Assembly: GCA_016718805.1 (NCBI GenBank) | Contig: JADKCP010000001.1 | Location: 1,290,001-1,354,000 of the forward strand | DNA length: 64,000 nucleotides | Direction of reading: 5' to 3' | Origin: Bacteroidota bacterium | GTDB lineage: Bacteria > Bacteroidota > Bacteroidia > UBA4408 | Part shown: positions 45,459 to 54,441 of the stretch, piece by piece | Layout: every line of letters begins with the position of its first letter | Position numbering within the stretch: position 1 is the first letter of the stretch | Notes under the pieces: model-generated | Told to the model about the DNA's origin: nothing | The model's database searches: none | Seen by the model: only the letters and a program-made list of their open reading frames with translations | Translations under genes and position numbers: made by a program

Positions 45459-46028
45459 GTGCAAGACATTGAACCATATTACAATTGGCGCCATATTTAC
45501 ATCGCTGCTGAGGATGAGCTATCACCTTTTTATGAACGTGAATACAGCGAGTTTGAATACACCAATCATATTTACGATTATGCCATTCATCCGCAATGGG
45601 ACGATATGGGTTCTGAAACACTTTTTGTTAAAATTTTAATAGCTGATTACGAGGAAGGCTATGCAATCATTGAATTGATTGGTGAGTGGAACGATTGCAT
45701 CAACAACGATATTATGTTTTTAAAACGCGATATTATTGATTGTATGTTGCAGGAAGGGATTCGTAAATTTATTTTAATTGGTGAAAATGTACTGAATTTT
45801 CATGCAAGCGACGATAGCTATTACGAGGAGTGGTATGAAGATTTAGAAGACGGTTGGATTGCATTTTTAAATTTCAGGGAACATGTTTTGCGTGAGTTTG
45901 AAAAAAACAACATCGACTATTATATACTTTTAGGAGGTAAATTAAATAATGTAGCTTGGCGCACCTACAATCCTACTCAATTGTTCAACACCATCGACAA
46001 TGTTGTAACCAAACGAATAGGAAATTAA
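45459..46028 (+). CDS. Hypothetical acidic protein coupled to murQ
   Basis: A 189-residue cytosolic protein with a GTG start, five bases after the murQ stop. It is unusually acidic and rich in Tyr, Trp, Asp and Glu (SYYEEWYEDLEDGWIAFLNF), with alternating beta strands (LFVKILIADYEEGYAIIEL, FILIGENVLNFH). I recognise no catalytic motif. Lack of signal and tight coupling suggest a cytosolic role linked to murQ expression, but this is only context. Function unassigned. Confidence 0.7.
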   Translation: MQDIEPYYNWRHIYIAAEDELSPFYEREYSEFEYTNHIYDYAIHPQWDDMGSETLFVKILIADYEEGYAIIELIGEWNDCINNDIMFLKRDIIDCMLQEGIRKFILIGENVLNFHASDDSYYEEWYEDLEDGWIAFLNFREHVLREFEKNNIDYYILLGGKLNNVAWRTYNPTQLFNTIDNVVTKRIGN

Positions 46029-46066
46029 GATATTCCTGTTTATACTTGTAAATAAAATCAAAAAGT

Positions 46067-46453
46067 ATGGCAAAAGGTAGACAAAGTATTTTTTTGATCG
46101 CAAGTTTTGTTTGTGTGTTCATAGGCTTTTCAGCTTGTAAGGATGAACCGGTAATACCGGATTCACCCATTATTAAGTTCTCCGATAATATACAGCCATT
46201 GATAATTGGAAACTGTACAGCCAGTAATTGTCACGGTACGTTAAATCCTCAAGAATTTTTACTAACCTCTTATGAAGACGTTATTAAACATGGAGATGTA
46301 AAACCCAAGGATGCAAGAGGCAGTAAATTGTATCAGGTAATTACAACCAATAATAAACAACAAAAGATGCCTCGAACACCTTATCCCGATTTAACAGAGA
46401 ACCAAATTGAATTGGTTTATTTGTGGATCATGCAAGGCGCAAAAAATAATTAG
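46067..46453 (+). CDS. Small lipoprotein with a CX4CH haem-like motif (PSCyt1-like)
   Basis: A 128-residue exported lipoprotein; the signal ends at the lipobox FSAC (Cys24). The mature part follows the plan of cytochrome-c-like PSCyt1 domains: FSDNIQPLIIGNC, then Cys50 and Cys55-His56 in a CTASNCH spacing (four residues between the cysteines rather than two), then a Met101-Pro near the end (KMPRTPYPDLTENQIE), and a final LWIMQGA. The Met could be the second haem ligand. Non-standard spacing leaves haem attachment unproven. A related gene follows 26 bases later. Confidence 0.75.
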   Translation: MAKGRQSIFLIASFVCVFIGFSACKDEPVIPDSPIIKFSDNIQPLIIGNCTASNCHGTLNPQEFLLTSYEDVIKHGDVKPKDARGSKLYQVITTNNKQQKMPRTPYPDLTENQIELVYLWIMQGAKNN

Positions 46454-46479
46454 AAATCAGAATTAAACTGTTTTAATCG

Positions 46480-46863
46480 ATGAAAAAAATAACATTGCTT
46501 CTTAGTTTTGGAGTTCTCTTTCTTTCTGCGTGCTACTATAACAACTTGGCAGAATTGCACCCAGGTACTAATTTGTCAAATCAATGCGACACAACTCCAG
46601 GCACGGTTACTTTTCAAAATACGATTCAACCCATCTTAGCAGCAAATTGTGGAACCAATAATTCATGCCATAACGCTTCTGCTTCAAATCCCAAATTAGA
46701 TACCTACGATGGAGTGAAATTAGTTGCTGCCGATGGTCGTTTATTGGATGCTATTAATCACACTGGCGCTGCTTCACCCATGCCTAAAAATGGTGGGAAA
46801 TTACCTCAATGTTCACTCAAACAAATTGAGATGTGGGTGACGGATGGTTTCCCAAATAATTGA
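46480..46863 (+). CDS. Small lipoprotein with a CX5CH haem-like motif
   Basis: A 127-residue paralogue-like lipoprotein: lipobox FLSAC (Cys18), then TFQNTIQPILAANC, Cys57 and Cys63-His64 (five residues between the cysteines), a downstream Met101-Pro (SPMPKNGG), and QIEMWVTDGF. Two more cysteines (Cys36, Cys111) match Cys50 and Cys129 of the lipoprotein at 51994 and could form a disulfide. It ends before a 170-base gap leading to the Crp/Fnr regulator. Confidence 0.75.
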   Translation: MKKITLLLSFGVLFLSACYYNNLAELHPGTNLSNQCDTTPGTVTFQNTIQPILAANCGTNNSCHNASASNPKLDTYDGVKLVAADGRLLDAINHTGAASPMPKNGGKLPQCSLKQIEMWVTDGFPNN

Positions 46864-47036
46864 GCATCGTACTTTTCCATTCAGTGTTAAAAATTTCCCT
46901 TTCAGAGAAGTAAACTTTACCATACAGTGCATCTGTTACATATTTGTGCCAATAAAGTTGAATCCGATTAATTGGCGAACCCTATAAATTGATTCAACTA
47001 TGAAACAAATTGTTAACTAACAGTTAAATCACCTAC

Positions 47037-47726
47037 ATGGTTTCAAACCTTACTCAAAGTTGCGCCATTATTCATTCCTTAACTTTACCGTCTACCCCGC
47101 AAAACGCTATCGATTTAATTAAATCGGATACAAAAGTTAAAGTATTTCAAAAGGGTGAATTCGTTTTAATTTCGGAACAGGAAGTACAATTTGTTTTCGG
47201 AATAAATTCCGGAATGGCTAAGTTTTATTTTATGGATCATTTTGGAAATGAGTTTACCATAAAAATATTAAAAGCCGGCGATGTTTTTGGTTATCGACAT
47301 ATTATCGAAAACGAATTATTTGCCGGATATATGCAAATCATCGAAACCGCTGAAGTTTGTAGTATGTCGAAAAACGTGTTTCTAAAACTATTGGAGGAAG
47401 AGATTACTGTAAACCGAAAATTAATAGATAATCTTTGTGACGATATTCGTACCGCAAAGGAAACAATTGCCAACCTTTCTCTAAAAGATGTAAAACATCG
47501 CATTTGTTCAATTTTAATAAAGCTACACAAACAATTCAGCATGCCCGGAAGTGATGATATAAATGTGGATTTAAGTAGAGAAGATTTTGCTAAACTTGTT
47601 GGAGTTGCTCGAGAATCCTTATCTAGAAGTTTAAGTGATTTAGCCAACGATAAAATTATTTTACTCGATAAGAAAAAAATTAAAGTGATAGACTGGATTA
47701 AGTTGCACCAGTTTTCTAAAATTTAG
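47037..47726 (+). CDS. Crp/Fnr-family transcriptional regulator
   Basis: A 229-residue regulator. The N-terminal cyclic-nucleotide-binding-type beta roll runs to about 120 (FQKGEFVLISEQEVQFVFG, IKILKAGDVFGYRHI), followed by a long dimer helix and a C-terminal winged helix in which VDLSREDFAKLVGVARESLS is the helix-turn-helix. There is no N-terminal cysteine cluster for an Fe-S sensor. It sits between the haem-lipoprotein genes and the FnIII gene and could regulate either. It shares a bidirectional terminator with the opposite FnIII gene. Confidence 0.92.
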   Translation: MVSNLTQSCAIIHSLTLPSTPQNAIDLIKSDTKVKVFQKGEFVLISEQEVQFVFGINSGMAKFYFMDHFGNEFTIKILKAGDVFGYRHIIENELFAGYMQIIETAEVCSMSKNVFLKLLEEEITVNRKLIDNLCDDIRTAKETIANLSLKDVKHRICSILIKLHKQFSMPGSDDINVDLSREDFAKLVGVARESLSRSLSDLANDKIILLDKKKIKVIDWIKLHQFSKI

Positions 47727-47744
47727 ATTTTTTTTTAACACACA

Positions 47745-47776
47745 AAAAGCGGCCATATTTTTATATGACCGCTTTT
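47745..47776. terminator. Bidirectional intrinsic terminator
   Basis: AAAAGCGG and ATAT arms pair with CCGCTTTT and ATAT (one mismatch) to make a hairpin with A-run and T-run on opposite sides. It lies between the convergent Crp/Fnr and FnIII genes. Confidence 0.75.
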
Positions 47777-47808
47777 ATTTTTTATACAAGTAGAAGAGTG
47801 AACTTTTA

Positions 47809-50493
47809 TTATTTTATGATGTATTTACATTGAAATTTTTGAGTAGGTGTTGTGGCAATAAATTGATAGATGCCTACTTTCAATTGAATCTCAAGTGGTA
47901 ATTTTGATTCAGCATACCCTTGTTGATCGGTGATAATTTTACCTGAGTATAACCTCTTTCCTAACATATCAACCAGTTCTATTTTTACTTCTGCTGGATG
48001 ACCTAATTGAAGTCTTACATGAATATTTCCATTTTCACCTGGATTAGGAAACATTGTGAAACTTTCGGAGTTCGTTATTAAACCTGAATCAGCTGCCTTT
48101 TGTTTAGCAGTATTTTCTATTGGATGAACGGTAGACGAATCTGCTAAACGCGCTTGCACCGCTGTAGTTCCGGTGTAAAATGAACTAATAATTGAATAAG
48201 CACTTGTCCCATTTGAACATATTGTTTGTACTTGATATTCATAGGTAGTGTTGGCGCTTAATGAGGTTAATTTTTTATTGGTAAAAGAGGTTGTTTTTGA
48301 CAGCCACGATGTGTTTCCTATTTTTCGGTATTGAACCTTATAACTTGAAGCACCACTAACAGAGGCCCAATTTAGTGTTACAGAACTAGTACTGACATTG
48401 GTTGTAAATAAACCATTTGGCACATCACAAGTAGCGGAATTACTGAGTGTTGTTATGGATTGTATGGTAGAGTATGCGCTTACTCCGCTAGCACATTGCG
48501 TGGCAACAGCAAATTCATAAGTTGTTGAAGCTGTCAGTGAGCCAATATTTTTAAAATTGAAATTCGTACTTAATGTTGTCCATGAGCTACTCGATTGCTT
48601 GCGATATTGTACTTTATATCCGTTTGATGAAGAAACGGCTGTCCAGTTGATGGTGAAGGAGGTTGTGGTGGCAGCGCTGGCAATTACATTTATAGGAGTA
48701 ACGCACAAATTTACAAGTGTCGTAAATGGAGTTGAAGCAGAAAAGTTGCTCGTGTTAGTTGCAGAGCAATTGGTTTGTACTTGAACTTCGTAGGTACTTC
48801 CTGAAACCAATGCTACCAATTGTTTGCTGGTTGTGGTGCTTGTTGTAGTATTCCAACTGCCGGCACCAATAATGCGGTATTGAAGTGTATAACTGCTTGC
48901 TCCACTAACTGCAGTCCATTTTATTGTTGCTGAATTTTCAGTAATACTGCTGCTGCTAATATTGGATGGGATATTGCAAGGTGGTGCCAAAGTAGAAAAC
49001 ATGACCGACGAACTATAATTGCCCGAACCTGAGGAACAATTTGCCATTGTTTGAAATTCATATATGCTCGATGCGGTAAGCGCTAGAACAGTATAAGAAT
49101 TGGCAGAAACACTTTGTGTAGTCCAGTTTGTTGAACCCACTTTTCGATAGCGTAAGGTATAACTACTGGCTGTGCTAACACTATTCCAACTTAAAATTGC
49201 CGAGTTATCGGTAATACTTGAAGCAGTTAGGTTGGATGGGATTCCGCAATTATTGTTTGATAAAGTTGTAAAATTAAAAATTGTTGAAGTGCTGCTTGTT
49301 GAGCTTACACAAACACTTTTAATTTGATAATCGTAAGTAGTTGAAGCAAGCAAATTACTTAAAGTATCAGCATTGCTTGAACTTGCTAATGGTCCTTGCC
49401 AAGTAGTGCTTCCACTAGTTCTGTAGTAAAGCAAATAACTTAACCCACCAGACATGGCTTGCCAATTAACACTTGCAGAAGAAGCAGTAACAGAAGAAAC
49501 AGTGCTGGTTGTTGGGGCAGTACAAAAATTGCCGGAACTATAATTCCCATTATGTGGCATTCCTGAATACCTATACCATTGATATCCCAACAAATTCAAT
49601 TTCGATTTCCAACTTCCTGTTTCGGCATTGTATCGAGGAAGAAAATAATTTGTGTAGATGCCCTTTTCGCTGTGAGGCCCTATTGGTGCTTTGCATAGCC
49701 AATCACCTAGAAACGTTCCACCGGGTGAGTAGCTTGCAAAAATGGGTACTATTTGTAAGGTTTTAGTAGTTGAACCTAAATAGGTAAATCGGGTTTTAAC
49801 ATTTGTAAAAATGTTTGATATGGTTGAAGTGTAGTTGTCACATAAGAGTAAATCAACTGTTGTTGCAATGAATTTACATTGCCCCTGATTCGGATTTCCG
49901 ATGTAAGTAGCCGAACGGATTCCATCTTTTAAAGCCAGCGAATCAAGGCTTTTAAGCATTTTACGGTAATATAAAAATGCTCCGGAAGTATCGCATGAAT
50001 AGCCTTTAGGCTGCAGATAAGTTGTGCAATAGTATCCATTGTTGCTGCTCGAAACCGGACTGGTAGAGTGCGAGTTCCAAAATTCGAATTCAAGATAATA
50101 GTAATTAAAACGCTCAAGAGAATCTGCACGTGATCGGTTGTAAGGAGCAATTAATGATTTAAAAGTATCGTAGCTTTCACTACTTGCCAAAATATTTTTA
50201 ATTCCATATTGACTGCGCGCTTTTTTTAGAAATGCCGCTAATGTGTTGTTTTTTGTGCTGTTTAATGTAGCACTTACAACCGACGACATTCGATAGCAAA
50301 TTATACTGTTGAAAGAACTGTCTTTTAAATAATGTAATAAACTGTCTTCTTTACTGGTATTTCCAAGTATTCCATCAAACGAATCAATATAAATTCCTTT
50401 GTAGGCAATTTGTTGTGCACTTACTCTTTGTGTACTTAAACTAAAGAGAACAATGAACAAGAATCCTAGAAATGTTACCGTTTTTTTTTGCAT
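47809..50493 (-). CDS. Large secreted fibronectin type III protein with T9SS sorting domain
   Basis: An 894-residue exported protein with a signal peptide (FLGFLFIVLFSLSTQRVSAQ). Residues about 28-320 have no motif I recognise but alternate beta strands and helices (GIYIDSFDGILG, ATYIGNPNQG, LLGYQWYRYSG) as in a TIM-barrel glycosidase-like fold. Five FnIII domains follow, starting near 322, 416, 503, 598 and 688, each with the pattern C..P.......t..S..l.W......SY.l.YR. A T9SS type A sorting domain occupies about 800-894 (FTMFPNPGENGNIHV ... VGIYQFIA). Probable surface carbohydrate-binding or degrading protein; the enzyme class is a guess. Confidence 0.85.
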   Translation of the reverse strand: MQKKTVTFLGFLFIVLFSLSTQRVSAQQIAYKGIYIDSFDGILGNTSKEDSLLHYLKDSSFNSIICYRMSSVVSATLNSTKNNTLAAFLKKARSQYGIKNILASSESYDTFKSLIAPYNRSRADSLERFNYYYLEFEFWNSHSTSPVSSSNNGYYCTTYLQPKGYSCDTSGAFLYYRKMLKSLDSLALKDGIRSATYIGNPNQGQCKFIATTVDLLLCDNYTSTISNIFTNVKTRFTYLGSTTKTLQIVPIFASYSPGGTFLGDWLCKAPIGPHSEKGIYTNYFLPRYNAETGSWKSKLNLLGYQWYRYSGMPHNGNYSSGNFCTAPTTSTVSSVTASSASVNWQAMSGGLSYLLYYRTSGSTTWQGPLASSSNADTLSNLLASTTYDYQIKSVCVSSTSSTSTIFNFTTLSNNNCGIPSNLTASSITDNSAILSWNSVSTASSYTLRYRKVGSTNWTTQSVSANSYTVLALTASSIYEFQTMANCSSGSGNYSSSVMFSTLAPPCNIPSNISSSSITENSATIKWTAVSGASSYTLQYRIIGAGSWNTTTSTTTSKQLVALVSGSTYEVQVQTNCSATNTSNFSASTPFTTLVNLCVTPINVIASAATTTSFTINWTAVSSSNGYKVQYRKQSSSSWTTLSTNFNFKNIGSLTASTTYEFAVATQCASGVSAYSTIQSITTLSNSATCDVPNGLFTTNVSTSSVTLNWASVSGASSYKVQYRKIGNTSWLSKTTSFTNKKLTSLSANTTYEYQVQTICSNGTSAYSIISSFYTGTTAVQARLADSSTVHPIENTAKQKAADSGLITNSESFTMFPNPGENGNIHVRLQLGHPAEVKIELVDMLGKRLYSGKIITDQQGYAESKLPLEIQLKVGIYQFIATTPTQKFQCKYIIK

Positions 50494-51108
50494 TTTTTTT
50501 TTGGGTTAAATAGGTTTAGAAATTTTGTTTGTTACTTCAACAATAAATTGTATTCGTAATATGTACTATGTACTTCGTTATGTATGCTGATAATTTTATT
50601 CGCTCAGGTGGGAATTTTAAGCTATTGAGAATAAAACGATGCAAGAGTATATTAATAATACAGCGTTTAAAATTGTTTTTTATTGAATAGGAGTATTTAT
50701 TATTTAAACAAGAAATTGTAGGAGTTGAAAATGAAAGCTTCAGGAAACGCAGTATTGGTAATAAAAGTGTGCTGTGAAGATTTTTTTGTACTAAAATTTA
50801 TTCCATCTTCAAATTCAAATTATTCGTACTATAAAATAGTTTGTTTTGTCGAATAACGCATTTGCAAATATTGTTTAAACATTTAAATAGCTCAATAAAA
50901 TCAAGTATAATGTAGCACAAAATTTAGTTTTTGTGTGATGCGTGTTACAAGTAATTTTTGCAATAGCTTTTTTTTCCATTTCAAGCAACAAAATTTCCCA
51001 TCCCGCTTTTTTAAAATTACTAGGCTGTTAAGTGTTGCGTTTTTTGCATCAGTAATTTTTTTGTGATCACTCATTAATCGCATTAATAGTAACCTAAAAA
51101 CTAATAAC
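50494..51108. other. 615-bp AT-rich intergenic region
   Basis: No gene is supported. A 69-codon minus-strand frame at 50901-51110 has no recognisable features. The right half presumably carries the promoter of the choice-of-anchor V gene, which I could not place. Confidence 0.4.
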
Positions 51109-51966
51109 ATGAAACTAAAAAGATTTTACCCCCTAGCAATTTTTATTGGTGTAGCAGTAATTGCAACAGCCGATATTTTATCAGATAATGGAAAAGCAGG
51201 TAGAACAGGTTCTCCGGGAGAAACTAGCTGCACTGGTTGTCATAATTCGTATGCACTTGGAGCAGGTGGTGGTTCATTAACTATTACTGCTTCTAATATG
51301 CCTAACTGGCAATATGTACCGGGACAGGTGTATCATCTTACAGCTACTGTAACACGAAGCGGAAATTCTCTTTTTGGAATTGGATTCGAAGCATTAAAGA
51401 CAAATGGAAATACTCCTGCAGGAACTTTTACAATAACCAATACAGCTTCTACAACTATTAAATCGGCTACAATTAATGGAACATCACGTCCGAATGTTGT
51501 ACACAAACTAAATGGAGGAACCGGCAGTGGAAGTAAGGCTTTTACTTTTGATTGGACAGCGCCTACAACTGATGTTGGGAATATTGTTTTTTATGCTTCA
51601 GGAAATGCATGTAATAATAATGGTGGTGAAACGGGAGATTATGTATACGTTGCAAGTCAAACAATCACACCGGCTGTTGCAACCGGTATTACATCAAACG
51701 ACAATTCAAAGGGAAATTTAAAGGTATATCCGAATCCTGTTCATGAAAATATAACAGTTGAATATTTTATTGATACTCCTTCACAAGTGCAACTCTCACT
51801 GACTTCTTTATCAGGGAATAAAATTCTGACATTGTTGAATGAAACTCAATTTGGAGGCAATTACATTCAAAATTTTAATATCGGAAGCAAAGTTACCAGA
51901 GGAGTTTATTTGATATGTATTGAAGCAGATGGAAAAAAAGAAACGAAGAAAATTATTGTGAATTAA
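51109..51966 (+). CDS. Choice-of-anchor V protein with CxxCH motif and T9SS sorting domain
   Basis: A 285-residue exported protein. After a hydrophobic signal (FYPLAIFIGVAVIATADIL) comes GRTGSPGETSCTGCHNSYA, a choice-of-anchor V signature whose CTGCH (Cys41, Cys44, His45) is a canonical haem-attachment motif. A beta-rich domain follows (WQYVPGQVYHLTATVTRSG, FGIGFEAL). The last about 85 residues (LKVYPNPVHENITVEYF ... GVYLICIEADGK) form a T9SS type A sorting domain, so it is expected on the cell surface. Followed by a haem-motif lipoprotein and a DUF5777 barrel on the same strand. Confidence 0.85.
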   Translation: MKLKRFYPLAIFIGVAVIATADILSDNGKAGRTGSPGETSCTGCHNSYALGAGGGSLTITASNMPNWQYVPGQVYHLTATVTRSGNSLFGIGFEALKTNGNTPAGTFTITNTASTTIKSATINGTSRPNVVHKLNGGTGSGSKAFTFDWTAPTTDVGNIVFYASGNACNNNGGETGDYVYVASQTITPAVATGITSNDNSKGNLKVYPNPVHENITVEYFIDTPSQVQLSLTSLSGNKILTLLNETQFGGNYIQNFNIGSKVTRGVYLICIEADGKKETKKIIVN

Positions 51967-51993
51967 GTGTAATCATTTTAAAAAAAACTATAA

Positions 51994-52410
51994 ATGAGAA
52001 CTATCAGCACTAAAAGGCAATCTTTCGATACATTGAAAAGAGTTACACTGGCCATACTAATTCTGTATATTTTAGCAGTACTAAGTTCTTGCGAATACCA
52101 TACAGTTGAGGTTGAATTACCGGAAGGAAGTATTAATCCTTGCGATACAGCTACAGTTTCATTTTCAACAGATGTAACTGCAATTTTAACAAGTAAATGT
52201 GCAACAACAGGTTGTCATGATGGAACAGGTGATGATCCTAATTTGTCGAGTAGTTTGTACACAAATTTGGAATCGTCGTTAGGCGATGGAAAATTTAAAA
52301 GCAAAGTAATCGATCAGCGTACAATGCCTCCAATCGGTTCAACAGCGCTTAGCAATACCGAATACATGATTTTGAAATGTTGGTTTGAAAATGGACATTC
52401 AAACAATTAA
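51994..52410 (+). CDS. Small lipoprotein with a CX4CH haem-like motif
   Basis: A 138-residue lipoprotein; the lipobox is VLSSC (Cys33). Mature sequence VSFSTDVTAILTSKC leads to Cys69 and Cys74-His75 (CATTGCH), then a MPP segment (Met111) and YMILKCWFENG. The cysteine pair Cys50/Cys129 matches the lipoprotein at 46480. It starts 27 bases after the choice-of-anchor V gene and 61 bases before the DUF5777 gene, forming a likely three-gene operon. Haem binding is inferred from the motif, not proven. Confidence 0.75.
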   Translation: MRTISTKRQSFDTLKRVTLAILILYILAVLSSCEYHTVEVELPEGSINPCDTATVSFSTDVTAILTSKCATTGCHDGTGDDPNLSSSLYTNLESSLGDGKFKSKVIDQRTMPPIGSTALSNTEYMILKCWFENGHSNN

Positions 52411-52471
52411 ATAAAAAATAAATGACAATTCAATTTGATTTCGTAAAATTGTTGTGTAATACTTATTTCTT

Positions 52472-53371
52472 ATGATAAAAAAAATTGCTACAGTTCTATT
52501 TCTTAGTTTAATTATAAGCAACATCAATGCTGCCTTTGCGCAAGACGATATGGAAGCATTGATGAATGCTACAGAAGCACCAAAAAAGAAGGAATTCACG
52601 ACCGCTACCTTCAAAGGTACCCGTTTAATAAATTTACATACCGTAGAAGTGGCCGGAAAAAGAAGTCTTGATTTTCGAATTTCGCATCGCTTTGGTGCCA
52701 TTAATGGCGGTCTGAATGAAGCCTTTGGCCTAGATGGAGGTGCGAGTATACGATTGGGACTTGAGTACAGTTATGATGGTCGATTGCAGTTTGGTGTTGG
52801 TAGAACAAACATTGATAAAACCGGTGATTTATTTGCCAAATACCGACTATTACGTCAAACCACTAATAATTCCATGCCTTTGAGTATGACACTCTTTGCC
52901 GGAATGTATTATACCATGGCAAAAGATCCTAACAAGGCAATTAGTGGTATTGATAAATATTCGAACCAAAATAATCGTTTATCTTACGCATATCAATTAA
53001 TTATCGGCCGTAAATTTTCAGAACGTTTTTCTTTTCAAGTAGCGCCCACAATGGTGCATTTTAATTTGGTTGAAAAGCTTACTGATAGCAATGATATGTA
53101 TGCAGTTTGTGCTGCAACACGTTTTAAATTTACTCGACGTTTTGCTTTAACTGCAGAGTATTGCTGGAGAGCAACTGAATGGAGCCGCGATACTTATTAC
53201 GATTCATTTGCTGTTGGTCTCGACATTGAAACCGGAGGTCATGTGTTTCAATTGCAATTTGTAAACTCATTGGGTGTTTTAGAAAATCAGTTTATTCCTA
53301 AAACTACTACAAAATGGAGTAACGCCGGTGTACGCCTTGGATTTAATATATCCAGAGTATTCAGTTTATAA
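52472..53371 (+). CDS. DUF5777-family beta-barrel outer-membrane protein
   Basis: A 299-residue exported protein with a signal peptide (IATVLFLSLIISNINAAFAQ). The mature chain is beta-rich with alternating aromatic residues and repeated turn motifs (RSLDFRISHRFGAINGG, ASIRLGLEYSYDGRLQFGVG, FALTAEYCWRATEWSR), ending in a Phe/Leu-terminated strand (NISRVFSL) like outer-membrane barrels. The family recurrently lies next to c-type-cytochrome-like proteins in this phylum, as here. Its transport or electron-transfer role is unknown. Confidence 0.82.
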   Translation: MIKKIATVLFLSLIISNINAAFAQDDMEALMNATEAPKKKEFTTATFKGTRLINLHTVEVAGKRSLDFRISHRFGAINGGLNEAFGLDGGASIRLGLEYSYDGRLQFGVGRTNIDKTGDLFAKYRLLRQTTNNSMPLSMTLFAGMYYTMAKDPNKAISGIDKYSNQNNRLSYAYQLIIGRKFSERFSFQVAPTMVHFNLVEKLTDSNDMYAVCAATRFKFTRRFALTAEYCWRATEWSRDTYYDSFAVGLDIETGGHVFQLQFVNSLGVLENQFIPKTTTKWSNAGVRLGFNISRVFSL

Positions 53372-53390
53372 GTGTAATTAATTTTAATCT

Positions 53391-53420
53391 AAAACGCACG
53401 ACTTAACGTTGTGCGTTTTT
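53391..53420. terminator. Bidirectional intrinsic terminator
   Basis: An 11-bp stem (AAACGCACGAC with GTTGTGCGTTT, one G-T pair) with loop TTAAC and T-runs on both sides. It overlaps the stop of the convergent xdhC gene and ends the DUF5777 operon. Confidence 0.75.
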
Positions 53421-54368
53421 TATTTTTATTATTTCTGCTGAAATACTAATTGCAATTTCTTCGGGTGTTTCACTTTTAATATCTAAACCTATTGGTGCAT
53501 GTAATTGAGAAATTAAGTCAGTAGGAATTCCATCTTGAATCAATTCATCCTGCAGCTTTTTTATTTTTGATTTGCTTCCTAGTACCCCTAAATAGCAGAA
53601 TTTCTTGGCAATTAATTTTCTCAATACAGCAGCATCGGTGCGATACCCATGTGTCATAACCACTAAGTAATTCATGCTGCCGGATGGAATCAACTTTTCT
53701 ATTTCATCAAAACTTTTTACCTCTTCCAATCGATTTGCAAACGTATTTTGTCGCATGGTATTTAAATTTTTTCGTTCATCAAATACATGAATAAAAAAAT
53801 CCAAGCGACTCATTACTTCGCTTAAAGCAAAACTGCAATGCCCACCACCAATGATGTACAAAAAGTTTTTGTAACCTAACTTTTCTTCATACTCCCAAAT
53901 TATTTCCGATTTTTTTTCAAAACGATAATTCTGTTCCGGAATTAATTTTTCGTAAAAGCATATTCCATCAGAGTTTATTTCTAACAATCCATTTTTTGTT
54001 TGTAGCAAAGTAGTAAGGATGTTATGAATGTGCTTACTGTCTTTTTCTTGAATCTTATAAATAAAAATTGTTTGCTCTCCACTGCAAATCATTCCGCTTT
54101 GATTTCCCGGAGCTGACTTTTGATGTATTTGTTTTTTAGTAAGCGCTTTGTCTTGGCTTAGTACTAATTTTTCCTTTGCAAGTTCAACTAATTTATGTTC
54201 CATTATTCCACCTCCAATTGAACCATAAATTTCAGTATAAGTTACTGCCATTTTAAACCCTTGCCTACCAGGACTGCTCCCTTCGCTTTCGAGAACACAC
54301 ATAAATACAACTGTAATTTTTTTCTCCAATTGTTCAGCAATAAACTGCCATAATTTTAATTCTTTCAT
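53403..54368 (-). CDS. xdhC: XdhC/CoxI-family molybdenum-cofactor insertion protein
   Basis: A 321-residue chaperone that sulfurates and delivers molybdenum cofactor to xanthine dehydrogenase. The N-terminal XdhC_CoxI domain shows VLESEGSSPGRQGFKMAV and YGSIGGGIMEHKLVELA; the C-terminal Rossmann domain has LYIIGGGHCSFALSEV, VMTHGYRTDAAVLR and GVLGSKSKIKKL. It is divergent from the allantoinase gene, with a 73-base gap that probably holds both promoters. Its presence supports the Mo-dependent purine oxidase further along. Confidence 0.9.
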   Translation of the reverse strand: MKELKLWQFIAEQLEKKITVVFMCVLESEGSSPGRQGFKMAVTYTEIYGSIGGGIMEHKLVELAKEKLVLSQDKALTKKQIHQKSAPGNQSGMICSGEQTIFIYKIQEKDSKHIHNILTTLLQTKNGLLEINSDGICFYEKLIPEQNYRFEKKSEIIWEYEEKLGYKNFLYIIGGGHCSFALSEVMSRLDFFIHVFDERKNLNTMRQNTFANRLEEVKSFDEIEKLIPSGSMNYLVVMTHGYRTDAAVLRKLIAKKFCYLGVLGSKSKIKKLQDELIQDGIPTDLISQLHAPIGLDIKSETPEEIAISISAEIIKIKNAQR

Positions 54369-54441
54369 CTTTAGCTGGCGAATAACGAATCTAAAATTAA
54401 GTTTTCTATTTTTGTTGGCAACGCAGCTTTTGATTATTCCG

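Noticed and set aside
50901..51110. A 69-codon minus-strand frame ending at the start of the choice-of-anchor V gene.
   Set aside because: It overlaps the real gene's start, is Lys/Leu-biased because of AT-rich DNA and has no motif.
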